This document shows, piece by piece, positions 33,107-41,547 of a stretch of DNA of 64,000 nucleotides. This DNA comes from Candidatus Electrothrix rattekaaiensis (GTDB taxonomy: Bacteria > Desulfobacterota > Desulfobulbia > Desulfobulbales > Desulfobulbaceae). Under the pieces are notes generated by a model. The model was not told the origin of the DNA. It was given only the letters and a program-made list of their open reading frames with translations, and ran no database searches. The stretch covers positions 186,001 through 250,000 of the forward strand of contig JAVQMD010000002.1 in assembly GCA_032595675.1 (NCBI GenBank), in the 5' to 3' direction. Every line of letters starts with the position of its first letter. Within the stretch, counting starts at the first letter, position 1. Both the position numbers and the translations under genes were made by a program.

Positions 33107-35077
33107 CTACGCCCCTTGCCGCTTTGCTTGCACCAGATCCAAGCTCTTGCGCCATATCCCCAAGGAAGGGTGACCAATGGCATCTGTGATCTGTATTGCG
33201 AGGGTAATATATTTCTCTGCTTTAACAAGGTCGCCCAAGGATACATAGGTGAGCCCAAGGTTCCCGCTCGTTACCGCTTCTTGGGCTTTATCACCAACCT
33301 TTTGTGCTATCGCTAAAGCTTGGTGATAATATTCTACTGCCTTGTTAAACTTACCCTGTGCATCATAGATAGCGGCGATGTTGGTCAGAGCTTGACCTAT
33401 TCTAATATGATATCCAAGCTCTTGCCAGGTAAGAAGGCACTGCTCTAGATACGGCAAGGCTGTCTCCCATTCGCCTTGTTTCATATAAAAATGAGCGATA
33501 TTATTCAGGGTCGCACCTTCCCCTTGCTGATCGCCGACCTCTTGCGCTATGCTCAGACTCTGCTGATATGTTTGCAAGGCCAGCTCGTGCTTGCCCTGCT
33601 GACGGTAAATCTCGGCTATGTTATTCAGGATTACACCTTGTCCCTGCCGATCTTTCAGATCGCGGCGTATGGACAGGCATTGTTCATACCAGTGAAGAGC
33701 CTGCTCACACTCACCGCGCTGTTTACAGGTATATCCTAAGTTATTCAGACACGTTCCCTCATCCCAGTGATCTTCAGCCTGCCGGGCAGCAGTCAGGCGC
33801 ATCTGGTAAGCGATCAATCGCTCTGCCCACCAACCCTGCCGGTCAAGGTAGATAGAGATTGCCTCCACCAAGCCCTGCACCTCCTGCCACAGCCCGCTGT
33901 CCAGGCAGGCCGCTATCAGCCGCAGACAATGCGCCCGTTCTCCATCCAGGCGGGCGTAGCCTTGCAAGCCCGCCTTGCTCAGTTCCTCGCAGAACCATAT
34001 ATAATAGCGGGCCACCCGTTGCAGGGCCTTTTTGCTCAGGGCCAGCTCGGTACGGACGTAGGTATGGATCAAAGCATGGCTTACTTGCCAACGTTCCTCC
34101 TGCTTTTTCAGCAGACCGTACTGTACCAGCTCACCCAGGGCCTCGTTGCTGTGCAGCTCAAGCTCATCCGTATCTTCATTCTCCTCATGCAGCACTGCCA
34201 TGACCGGATCAAGGCTGATAGGCGCAAAGGCAAGCACCCCGGTCAGCCGCAGGGCTTGAACTGCATCCGCACTCACCTGCTTTACGCTGCGTTCCAGCAG
34301 CAAGGCCGCATTGTCTTCTTGATGCTCCCCGGTACGCAGCTTCCTGAAGGGCCGCTTCTTCAGCCAGCGCAGATAGTCTGTTGCGCTCTCGCCTCTGGTG
34401 CAGAGATAGCGGCCCGCAATCCGCAACCCGACGGGCCAGCCGTCCAGTATTTTGCAGATGCCTTGCATAGCATCGTCATCCCCTGCAAGTCCGCTATGCT
34501 CCCGCAACACCTCTACTGCCGGTTTCCTATCCAGCGGGGTCAGATCAAGCCGGAATCCCTGGGCATCGTCCCGCTTCCGACTGGTAATCAGCACCCCGCA
34601 GCTACTGCGCAGGGCAAGCACGGCCTTGAGGTCATCCGCCTCTTCAGCCCCGTCCAGGATGAGCAACGCCTTTTTACCTGCGAGCGCCTGCCGCACGGTG
34701 CCTGCAAGACCCGCCTTTGCCTCAACCTGAAAGGCATCGCAGACGCTCTTCAGGGCCTGCTCTGTTTCGGGTTTCCCATAGAAGCTGTGGAAGATAATGC
34801 CGTCCGGGAAACGGCTTTCCTCAAGCCTGCTCACAGCCTGGGCCGCCAGGGCCGACTTGCCCATGCCGCCCGGTCCGCACACGGCTGTGACCTTGCCCGG
34901 TTGAAGCTGTTTCACCAGCTCGGCAAGCTCCGTGTCCCTGCCGAGAAAGCAGGCATCCAAATATGGCAGTTGACGGGGAGGAGGTGGCGGCGGGTCAGAA
35001 TAAACGTGAATATCTCCCTTTCCGGCAAAGATATTCTTGTCTCCCTGTACCTTCTGAATGATTGTATCAGGCATCAT
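33107..35077 (-). CDS. STAND NTPase with C-terminal TPRs
   Basis: 656 residues. Residues 8-25 hold a short G-D-x-N motif (QKVQGDKNIFAGKGDIHV), then a poly-Pro linker (29-34), then an NB-ARC-like NTPase domain: FLGRD at 44-48, Walker A GPGGMGKS at 68-75, Walker B ALLILDGAEE at 137-146 and an R-rich sensor (LITSRK). A winged-helix/helical region (about 270-400) precedes about six TPRs (420-650, recurring L-N-N-I-A). STAND NTPases are signal-sensing switches in regulation and in anti-phage immunity. No obvious effector domain is fused, so the upstream partner may matter. The ATG at 35077 overlaps the stop of the upstream gene (ATGA). Confidence 0.9.
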   Translation of the reverse strand: MMPDTIIQKVQGDKNIFAGKGDIHVYSDPPPPPPRQLPYLDACFLGRDTELAELVKQLQPGKVTAVCGPGGMGKSALAAQAVSRLEESRFPDGIIFHSFYGKPETEQALKSVCDAFQVEAKAGLAGTVRQALAGKKALLILDGAEEADDLKAVLALRSSCGVLITSRKRDDAQGFRLDLTPLDRKPAVEVLREHSGLAGDDDAMQGICKILDGWPVGLRIAGRYLCTRGESATDYLRWLKKRPFRKLRTGEHQEDNAALLLERSVKQVSADAVQALRLTGVLAFAPISLDPVMAVLHEENEDTDELELHSNEALGELVQYGLLKKQEERWQVSHALIHTYVRTELALSKKALQRVARYYIWFCEELSKAGLQGYARLDGERAHCLRLIAACLDSGLWQEVQGLVEAISIYLDRQGWWAERLIAYQMRLTAARQAEDHWDEGTCLNNLGYTCKQRGECEQALHWYEQCLSIRRDLKDRQGQGVILNNIAEIYRQQGKHELALQTYQQSLSIAQEVGDQQGEGATLNNIAHFYMKQGEWETALPYLEQCLLTWQELGYHIRIGQALTNIAAIYDAQGKFNKAVEYYHQALAIAQKVGDKAQEAVTSGNLGLTYVSLGDLVKAEKYITLAIQITDAIGHPSLGIWRKSLDLVQAKRQGA

Positions 35078-35427
35078 CGCTTAACCTCTACATTTCCGGT
35101 GCCGGAAAAGATGTTGCCATCACCGGTTACCTGTTGCGTAACGCTTGCCTGCGGCTGCACTCCTTTAAGCAGTTCCTGCAACCGCTTCGCCGCAGCCTGC
35201 ACATCCTCATCCTTATCCGCCCCGACCTTTGCCAGCTCTTCCGCAAGCACGGCCTTTCGTGCAGTGGAGTCCGGGTGACGTTCCAACTGCTGCACCGCTT
35301 CGGCCAGCTCGCTCTGTGCCCCGAACTTACTCCGCAGCAGTTCCTTTAACCTGCTGTAGCCACGCTGTACGCCTTCCAGCCCCAGACTGCCCGCCGCAGA
35401 CGCAAGTGCAGAAATGATGAATTCCAT
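35074..35427 (-). CDS. Small helical partner of the STAND NTPase
   Basis: 117 residues, helical for about 1-90 (AAGSLGLEGVQRGYSRLKEL, then ELAEAVQQLERHPDST, then KVGADKDEDVQAAAKRLQ), ending in the motif QQVTGDGNIFSGTGNVEV at 98-115. That motif matches residues 8-25 of the next protein at 10 of 18 positions. Similar small proteins are common next to TPR/STAND or CHAT genes in bacterial conflict loci. The stop overlaps the STAND start, so the two are translationally coupled. Function unknown; a homotypic interaction through the shared motif is likely. Confidence 0.78.
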   Translation of the reverse strand: MEFIISALASAAGSLGLEGVQRGYSRLKELLRSKFGAQSELAEAVQQLERHPDSTARKAVLAEELAKVGADKDEDVQAAAKRLQELLKGVQPQASVTQQVTGDGNIFSGTGNVEVKR

Positions 35428-35703
35428 GTTCGCTTCCCTGTTCGTTTACCTGTTCCTGTTGACCCATCGCCCCTGACATCCTGCATAAAATACACCGAAA
35501 CAACCCAATCCACCACTCCTTTCCCCGGCACCCTTTTGCCCGTAGGGCCGATGAACACGGAGAATGTCTATCTGCTCGGGGCCGAAGATTGGCTCGTGGC
35601 TGATACGAACTATTGCACCCGTCCGGAGGCAGCCAGGGGCAAAGAAAAGATGTGTCGGTCTCGGGACAAGAGAACACGGGCGACCGCAAGAATCGACCCT
35701 GCT

Positions 35704-35771
35704 TTTGCTGTATTGCCCGGATACCGGGAAAAACTCCCGACAAAATGAGTCTTCCGCCTCATTGTATAGGC
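35704..35771 (+). promoter_or_regulatory. Double-hairpin leader-like element, copy 2
   Basis: TTTGCTGT, then (after a longer spacer) hairpin CGGG-7-CCCG at 35725-35739, then AATGAG-8-CTCATT at 35744-35763, then GTATAGGC. Identical spacing to copy 1 from the CGGG onward, with the G-C for A-T swap in the second stem. It lies about 155 bases before exbB. The remaining 35428-35703 holds no gene I can support. Confidence 0.45.
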
Positions 35772-35925
35772 AGGCCGATATGGTTTAGTTTGTTAGCAAA
35801 CAACAGGAGCCGGTTTCCTCCTGACGATTTTTGACGACTCCTGGCGACTCGTTGTCGTCGGAAAGAATGCTTTCTGTCACCTGTTGCATCCCCTATCACT
35901 CCGAAGAGAAGAAGAGCAATTGAAT

Positions 35926-36540
35926 ATGTTGGAACTCATACACAACGGCGGTCTGGTTATGTGGCCGCTGCTCGCCTGTTCAGTCATTGTGCTGACAATA
36001 ATCATTGAACGCACCCTGTTCTGGCTGGGCATGGCCCGTCGGCGCAACCGATCCCTGCGCGATGAAGTGCTGACCATTGCCGAAGCTATGGATTGGGAGA
36101 AGATCGAAGAAAAAACAGAGGGGAGCTATGATGCTGTGGTGCGGGTGCTCAAAATAGGCATCCTGCACAGGGACTATGACATGAATAAGGCAATGGAGGC
36201 CGAGGCCCAGCACCTGCTCAAAAAAATGTCACAATTCATGATCGTGCTGGATACCATGATTACAGTGGCGCCGCTCCTGGGAATTCTGGGTACGGTGATC
36301 GGCATTATCTCGTCCTTTAAGATGCTCGGCAACAGCGGCATGGCTGATCCCAAACTGGTTACCGGCGGCATTGCCCAAGCCCTGATTACCACGGCAACCG
36401 GGCTGACGATCTCTATCTTCACAGTTTTTCCCTATAACTACCTTAAAAGCCGCATTGACAACGCTGCTCATCTTATGGAAAAATATGCAACCCGCCTGGA
36501 GGTGGGCTATCGAAAAATGCAGGCGGAGGTAAGGAAATGA
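35926..36540 (+). CDS. exbB: ExbB/TolQ-family proton channel subunit
   Basis: 204 residues, MotA/TolQ/ExbB family. Helix 1 near the N-terminus (GGLVMWPLLACSVIVLTIII), helices 2 and 3 at about 110-135 and 150-180 (DTMITVAPLLGILGTVIGII and GIAQALITTATGLTISIF). These contain the conserved P-L-L-G-L-L-G-T-V-x-G and T-A-x-G-L motifs of the proton channel. It energises TonB using the proton motive force together with ExbD. The ATG at 35926 is preferred over an upstream TTG at 35884 because the family starts right before the first helix. The stop overlaps exbD. Confidence 0.93.
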   Translation: MLELIHNGGLVMWPLLACSVIVLTIIIERTLFWLGMARRRNRSLRDEVLTIAEAMDWEKIEEKTEGSYDAVVRVLKIGILHRDYDMNKAMEAEAQHLLKKMSQFMIVLDTMITVAPLLGILGTVIGIISSFKMLGNSGMADPKLVTGGIAQALITTATGLTISIFTVFPYNYLKSRIDNAAHLMEKYATRLEVGYRKMQAEVRK

Positions 36541-36965
36541 AACTGAGCAATCGCAGTATGGCACCGCCCCGTGTCGAAATGTTACCCCTGATCGACATTG
36601 TTTTCCTGCTGCTTGTCTTTTTCATCTATGCCATGCTGTCCATGGCCGTGCATCACGGACAGCATGTGGATCTGCCTGAATCCGGCACTGCCGGCCTGGA
36701 AACCGCAGAGGCGATCGGGATCACCATCCAGGCTGGGAACGGGGGCCTGAAGCTCTTTGTTGATGAGGAGCCTGTGGAACTCCCGGAGCTGGAACAGCTG
36801 CTTGAGAAAAAAAAGGCGGCAAGTAAGGAGAAGAACCCTAATGTGCAGATCTTTGCCGATAAATCGGTTCCCTATCAGGGGCTTTTTCAGGTGCTGGACA
36901 GGGTCAAGCAGGCTGGCCTCACCAGTATATCTCTTCAGGCCGAGGCGGAGACCGCAACACCGTGA
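36537..36965 (+). CDS. exbD: ExbD/TolR-family biopolymer transport protein
   Basis: 142 residues: short cytosolic tail, one membrane helix (about 17-38) beginning with LPLIDIVFLLLVFF, which includes the essential Asp of the proton path (D20), then a periplasmic domain with AEAIGITIQAGNGGLKLFVD and ADKSVPYQGLFQVLDRVKQAG. Overlaps exbB by four bases (ATGA) and tonB by four (GTGA), so the three are translated as a unit. Confidence 0.93.
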   Translation: MKLSNRSMAPPRVEMLPLIDIVFLLLVFFIYAMLSMAVHHGQHVDLPESGTAGLETAEAIGITIQAGNGGLKLFVDEEPVELPELEQLLEKKKAASKEKNPNVQIFADKSVPYQGLFQVLDRVKQAGLTSISLQAEAETATP

Positions 36966-37753
36966 ACGAAGCAATGCAACGGATGCTGCCCGCAACCGCC
37001 CTGACTTTAGCCTTGCACGGCGCATTGCTCTCCTGGCAGATGCAGCTCCCTGAAACAGTGCGCCCTAAGCCCCGGCCTCAAAAAATTTCCGTCAACCTGA
37101 AGAGGCTTGCCCCGCCTTCGCCGCCGCTGAAAAAGATTGTTCAGGAAGCACTGGCTCTGCCCAAAATCACTCGGGTGCAGCATCAAGCGGTCCGCCCGCT
37201 CATGCTGAAGCCCGGAAAAAAGATCTCCGCTGTTCCTCAGCCGCTGCCGAAACTTGCCCCGGTTATCCGGCAGGCGATCAAGCCTCTGGCTCTTCAACCG
37301 ATAAAAAAGCCTGAACCGCACATTGTCCAAACACCTGTGCAGAGCACCGTGACTTCACAGCCGATCAGGCGACGCACACAACCCGTTCGCCGTACTCTTC
37401 CGATCACAAGGCAGACGGTTTCATCCGCCCCGGTCAGAACAACGATCAGATCGGCACCACCGGCCAGCACCGGTGTTGTCCGGGAAGCGGCACCGCTGTA
37501 CCAAAGCAATCCGCCGCCGGAATATCCCCGCGTGGCGAGACGACGCGGGCTTGAAGGGCTTGTCACTCTTGAGGCTAAAATTGACAGAAACGGCAGGGTG
37601 GAAGAATTACGGCTCTTTACTGGCAGCGGCCATTCGATTCTTGATAAGGCGGCCCTGAAGGCTGTACGGGCCTGGCGATTTTCTCCGGGCACGGTCGGGG
37701 GCAGGGCACAGTCAATGTGGGTGAAAGTTCCTGTACGCTTTGAGCTGCGTTGA
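36962..37753 (+). CDS. tonB: TonB energy transducer
   Basis: 263 residues from the GTG at 36962, which overlaps the exbD stop. N-terminal membrane anchor about 8-28 (LPATALTLALHGALLSWQMQ), then a long Pro/Lys/Arg-rich spacer (about 35-185), then a compact C-terminal TonB domain (YPRVARRRGLEGLVTLEAKI, GHSILDKAALKAVRAWRFSP). It transmits energy from ExbBD to the receptor encoded upstream. The periplasmic spacer is typical in length. A GC-rich hairpin follows. Confidence 0.93.
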   Translation: MNEAMQRMLPATALTLALHGALLSWQMQLPETVRPKPRPQKISVNLKRLAPPSPPLKKIVQEALALPKITRVQHQAVRPLMLKPGKKISAVPQPLPKLAPVIRQAIKPLALQPIKKPEPHIVQTPVQSTVTSQPIRRRTQPVRRTLPITRQTVSSAPVRTTIRSAPPASTGVVREAAPLYQSNPPPEYPRVARRRGLEGLVTLEAKIDRNGRVEELRLFTGSGHSILDKAALKAVRAWRFSPGTVGGRAQSMWVKVPVRFELR

Positions 37754-37766
37754 AAATATGAAATAT

Positions 37767-37789
37767 GCCCCTCATCTGAGGTGAGGGGC
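37767..37789 (+). terminator. Hairpin after tonB
   Basis: GCCCCTCA, 7-base loop, TGAGGGGC, followed by AAAAC. Perfect 8-bp stem located 13 bases after the tonB stop; with an A-rich rather than T-rich tail it may be weak in this direction. Confidence 0.5.
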
Positions 37790-37822
37790 AAAACATTATA
37801 CCACCTACGCCACCCTCGTCAC

Positions 37823-37939
37823 TTTGACAGCAAGGTCTCGGAAAATACCAATGTGGAATCCGTGTATATGATAGGGCGGGGCATGGTGGAAATGTTTCAC
37901 CAGTTGATTATCCGGCATTCCAGCGGAGAACTCTTTTAA
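37823..37939 (+). pseudogene. DUF3786 3'-end fragment
   Basis: Encodes the last 38 residues of the DUF3786 protein (DSKVSENTNVESVYMIGRGM and the rest through HSSGELF, stop). One synonymous change (CAA to CAG) from the intact gene was seen. No start or Fe-S domain. Created by the same event that made the direct repeats. Confidence 0.88.
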
Positions 37940-38344
37940 TCAGGTACAAGGGATTTTTCGAAAAACAAGCTTCCCCTTTTCGGTACATGTTGTAGGAGCA
38001 GGCCCCTGTGCCTGCCCGGTATGCTTACCCAAGCAAACAGGTTTTCCGCTTCAACTCCTCAGTCAACACGGATTCATTTTCTGCATAATCAATCGGTATT
38101 TCTATCAGATGCACGCCGGGAGTGTTGAGGCAATGGTCCAGCACTTCCGCAAGCTGCTCCTGATCCACACCCCGATAACCGTGCGCCCCGTAACTTTCCG
38201 CATACTTAACAAAATCCGGATTGCCGAAATCCAGCCCGAAATCAGGAAAGCCCATACCTCCCTGCTTCCATTTGATCATGCCGAAGCCGTCATCACGGAT
38301 CAGGAGAATGGTCAGGTCGAGCTTGAGGCGGATAGCGGTTTCCA
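37823..38344. repeat. Right copy of the direct repeat bounding the island
   Basis: Same-orientation match to 24514-25063. It lacks the tandem octamer insertion and continues rightward into the intact TPP-enzyme gene. It contains the dispersed palindrome at 37993-38024. Confidence 0.9.
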
Positions 38345-39668
38345 TTTCCTGGGAATTCATCATGAAACCGCCGTCTCCGCAGACCGCAACCACCTTTTTT
38401 TCCGGGAAGATCATTTTGGCGGCAATGGCCACCGGCAATCCCGCCCCCATAGTGGCCAAGGCATTATCAAGCAGCACGGAATGCGAATTCATGGAACGAT
38501 AATTACGGGCAAACCAGATCTTATACATCCCGTTATCCAGAGAAAGGATGGAATCCTTATCCATAAGCTCACGCAAAAAACGAGTCAGTTGTTGCGGGGT
38601 ATAGGGGAAGGTGGCAGGCAGGGTACGTTTGTACACATTCTTATCAATCTCTTCCTTGAGGAGATGAAAATAGCCATCTCCGCCAAGGGAGTTCGGGGCA
38701 AGAAGAGCCGCCAGCCGTTGCATGGAATCGGCAATATCACCGATCACCTCGTGCTGCGGAAAATAGACCTCGTCAAAAACAGCATGAAAATAGTTGATAT
38801 GAATAACAACGAGCCCGTTTCTTCTCATAAAAAATGGCGGCTTCTCAACAACATCATGCCCCACATTGATAATTATATCGGCCTTACCAATGGCGCAGTG
38901 GAGATAATCATGATCAGAAAGGGCGGCTGTCCCCAGGCAACGGGGATGGAATTCATTAGCAGCACCCTTGCCCATCTGGGTGGAGAAAAAATGGATACCG
39001 GTCTGTTCAATAAAATCCTCCAGCGCAGGTCCAGCGGAACGGCGATTACTGGCCGCCGCAATTAACAGGAGGGGATTTTTCGCCTTCTTGATGATCTCCG
39101 CCACCTCTTCAAAAGACTCATTGGAGGCGAGCTTCTTTCGGATCGGTGTAAGAGGAAAAGGGGTGACCGAGGTTTGTTCCGCCGCGATATCCTCGGGCAG
39201 TTCCAGATGAACCGGTCCAGATTTCTCCTGGACAGCGACCCGAAACGACTCTCGAATCAGGGTGGCGATGGAATCGGCTCCGACAATCTGGCGGGTCATC
39301 TTGGTGATAGGGCCCATCATGGAGACCACATTGATGATCTGAAACCGGCCTTGCTTGGAGCTTTTGATCGGCTTCTGACCGGTGATGAACAGACAGGGCA
39401 TTCCGCCCAGAAAGGCATAGGACACACTGGTGACAAAATTTGTCGCTCCCGGCCCGAGAGTGGCAAGACAAACGCCCGGTTTACCAGTGATTCGGCCATA
39501 GGTTGCTGCCATGAATCCGGCAGCCTGCTCATGCCGGGTCAGAATCAGTTTAATCGAGGAGGACCGCAGGGCCTCCAGAAAGTCAAGATTTTCTTCACCC
39601 GGAATACCGAAGATGTATTCAACTCCTTCGTTCTCAAGGCATTTGACCATGAGTTCTGCGCCGTTCAT
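38025..39668 (-). CDS. TPP-dependent acetolactate synthase-like enzyme (AlsS type)
   Basis: 547 residues with the three-domain POX/acetolactate synthase layout. The N-terminal TPP-binding (Pyr) domain has GIPGEENLDFLEAL and the catalytic Glu in LTRHEQAAGFMAATYGR. A central domain follows, and the C-terminal PP domain has the GDG-N metal motif (VCGDGGFMMNSQEMETAI). The lack of a small regulatory subunit gene nearby and the catabolic-type sequence fit AlsS-like conversion of two pyruvates to acetolactate, or a related decarboxylation. The start is the ATG at 39668. Its 3' part is duplicated at 24716-25063. Confidence 0.88.
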   Translation of the reverse strand: MNGAELMVKCLENEGVEYIFGIPGEENLDFLEALRSSSIKLILTRHEQAAGFMAATYGRITGKPGVCLATLGPGATNFVTSVSYAFLGGMPCLFITGQKPIKSSKQGRFQIINVVSMMGPITKMTRQIVGADSIATLIRESFRVAVQEKSGPVHLELPEDIAAEQTSVTPFPLTPIRKKLASNESFEEVAEIIKKAKNPLLLIAAASNRRSAGPALEDFIEQTGIHFFSTQMGKGAANEFHPRCLGTAALSDHDYLHCAIGKADIIINVGHDVVEKPPFFMRRNGLVVIHINYFHAVFDEVYFPQHEVIGDIADSMQRLAALLAPNSLGGDGYFHLLKEEIDKNVYKRTLPATFPYTPQQLTRFLRELMDKDSILSLDNGMYKIWFARNYRSMNSHSVLLDNALATMGAGLPVAIAAKMIFPEKKVVAVCGDGGFMMNSQEMETAIRLKLDLTILLIRDDGFGMIKWKQGGMGFPDFGLDFGNPDFVKYAESYGAHGYRGVDQEQLAEVLDHCLNTPGVHLIEIPIDYAENESVLTEELKRKTCLLG

Positions 39669-39810
39669 TATACATCTTCTCCATGAAAGAGGTAAAAAGA
39701 GAAAAAAGGAATGGTGCTGTCAATAGCAATCATTTCCGTGAGTTTGTATAATTATCCAGAGAGGTAGCCTGCTTGCACCCAAGCGCAGCGATCACTCCAG
39801 GAGTACTCAT

Positions 39811-39945
39811 TCAATGGAGCGAAGAAAGGCTAGAACTGTTCATCGCCTGACAGTACCCCTTAACCAGCTTGAGTCGCTCAGAGAGCGGTAACTGGAAATA
39901 CATAGGGCTCAGCATTAAAATACGGATAGCATCACGAAAATTCAT
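39811..39945 (-). CDS. Small unknown protein (44 aa)
   Basis: ATG at 39945 with GAGGTG 6 bases upstream, stop TGA at 39811. The product begins MNFRDAIRILMLSPMYFQLP and continues LSERLKLVKGYCQAMN: an amphipathic helix, a short hydrophobic turn and a second helix. It is too short for a family call; the amphipathic pattern and the good ribosome-binding site argue that it is real. The remaining 40000-40346 shows only AT-rich sequence and a short direct repeat ATACTATGAACA (about 40270-40295). Confidence 0.45.
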   Translation of the reverse strand: MNFRDAIRILMLSPMYFQLPLSERLKLVKGYCQAMNSSSLSSLH

Positions 39946-40346
39946 TATAGCACCTCTATCTTGAGCTACTTACCTTCTTGCAAGATAAAGTCCAAAATGA
40001 TATTTTTTTGTAATCTATCCATCAAACTAGCACTACCAAAGTACTACTCCAATACAGATCCCTTCACACACCGTTTTCTAACGAATGGAATGTAACGTAC
40101 TGTTATATAAAAAAATTATTATTCCCGACACATCTTCTCATTATGATACAACATCCTTCCAACAAAAAATCATAGTACACAGGTCATGCCCCCTTGTCAA
40201 GATTCTGACGCCTCCCCTGGATTTGGATGACGGGCAAGAAGCGACTTTACGAACAACCAAAGAATCTATTATACTATGAACAATACTATGAACAGTATCT
40301 AATCGGCATTTCCACTTGAAAATTTTTTTTATACGGGATCAATACC

Positions 40347-41459
40347 TTGACGCAACAACCGCTTATCCTACACACTGATTGGTCATGCTCCTGGGGCGGC
40401 CAGGAGATACGCACGCTTACCGAATTGCGAGAACTCAAAAAGTTAGGCTTCCGCGTCGGAATGGTTGTTCGAGAGGGGGCTGAGCTTGCCCGACGCGGCG
40501 AGGTCGAGGGTATCCCGGTCCACTACATCGACTTTTCTTCCAAGTTTAATCTTGCTGCTTGGCGAGATCTCTACAAACTGATCCGTCGTCTTCAACCTGC
40601 CGTTGTCAATACCCATTCATCAGAAGACTCTTGGATGGCCGGTTGCCTGGCAAGGATCTGTCGCGTTCCCCTGATCATTAAAACCCGGCATGTGCTGGCC
40701 CCGATTTCTTCCTCCTTCAGCTATAATGCTTTTGCCCATATCATTTTCGCCTGTAGCGAGTCTATAGCTGGCCAACTGGCGGAACAAAAGGTGCGGAAGG
40801 AAAAGATTATTGTCCAATCCACTGGCATTGATGAGCAACGTTTTCAGTTTTCCGCTCAGGATCGCCAGGAGATCCGCGAGCAATACGGCATTGCTGAACA
40901 GGATATCCTGGTGGGAAATATTTCTTTTTTACGGGAATATAAAGGGCATCAATTTATTGCCCGCACAGCAGCGACCATGCCGGAGAAGTATAAATTCATG
41001 ATTGTCGGCGGCGGCAACGGACGCGAGATTCTGGAGAAAGATATTGCTGAGGCAGGTGTTGGTGATCGGTTCATTCTCACCGGTCATCGGGAAAATCCTG
41101 AGCGTTTTTTTTCCGCCTTGGATATTATCTTTTTTTCCTCCTATGCAACCGAAGGCATTTCCCAGTCTTTTATTCAGGGACTGCTCTACGGAATGCCTCT
41201 GCTGGTCTGCCGGACCCCTTCTCTTCTCGAACCATTAGAGTTTGTCAAACAATACCGAACTGTTGATTATAATGATTTGGCAGCGGCTAAGGCTGGCTTA
41301 CTTGAATTGACAGAACATCTCCAGCGGGATGAGGAGATGATTGAGCAGCAGCGGCGGGATATTGCCGGGAAATACGGTCTCGCGGCTATGGTTGAAAATA
41401 TCCTCCGTGTTTATGCGGGATATGGTGTTGAGGTTGATAGTGAACTTCATATCCCGTAA
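40347..41459 (+). CDS. GT4-family glycosyltransferase
   Basis: 370 residues with the GT-B two-domain fold. N-terminal domain: LILHTDWSCSWGGQEIRTLT (glycine-rich acceptor loop), VVNTHSSEDSWMAG, and TRHVLAP. C-terminal domain: VGNISFLREYKGH, FMIVGGGNGREILEKDI, TGHRENPERFFSALDIIFFS and the nucleotide-sugar E-x7-E region in SSYATEGISQSFIQGLLYG. Lipopolysaccharide or other surface-glycan synthesis is the usual role. The start is a TTG at 40347 (no better in-frame start near the family start); the ribosome-binding site is weak. A terminator follows. Confidence 0.9.
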   Translation: MTQQPLILHTDWSCSWGGQEIRTLTELRELKKLGFRVGMVVREGAELARRGEVEGIPVHYIDFSSKFNLAAWRDLYKLIRRLQPAVVNTHSSEDSWMAGCLARICRVPLIIKTRHVLAPISSSFSYNAFAHIIFACSESIAGQLAEQKVRKEKIIVQSTGIDEQRFQFSAQDRQEIREQYGIAEQDILVGNISFLREYKGHQFIARTAATMPEKYKFMIVGGGNGREILEKDIAEAGVGDRFILTGHRENPERFFSALDIIFFSSYATEGISQSFIQGLLYGMPLLVCRTPSLLEPLEFVKQYRTVDYNDLAAAKAGLLELTEHLQRDEEMIEQQRRDIAGKYGLAAMVENILRVYAGYGVEVDSELHIP

Positions 41460-41465
41460 CGCCCC

Positions 41466-41494
41466 CTCCCTTGATCGAAAGGGAGAGGTTTTTT
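41466..41494 (+). terminator. Rho-independent terminator after the GT4 gene
   Basis: CTCCCTT, 6-base loop, AAGGGAG, AGG, then six T. Seven-bp perfect stem directly after the glycosyltransferase stop. Confidence 0.75.
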
Positions 41495-41547
41495 AACATC
41501 ACGGAACTTCTTTGTCGGTATTGAGTTGCGTACGTTGCAACTTCCGA

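Noticed and set aside
32533-33316. Several short open frames in the repeat region
   Set aside because: They are translations of palindromic and 23-bp tandem repeats in multiple frames.
33767-35278. 503-codon + strand open frame opposite the STAND and partner genes
   Set aside because: The minus-strand proteins have Walker motifs, TPRs and an overlapping start/stop; the + frame has low-complexity translation and no start signal.
38109-39065. 318-codon + strand open frame opposite the TPP enzyme
   Set aside because: Shadow of a strongly supported enzyme gene.
40085-40279. 64-codon open frame in the gap before the GT4 gene
   Set aside because: No ribosome-binding site, no recognisable pattern, AT-rich spacer.
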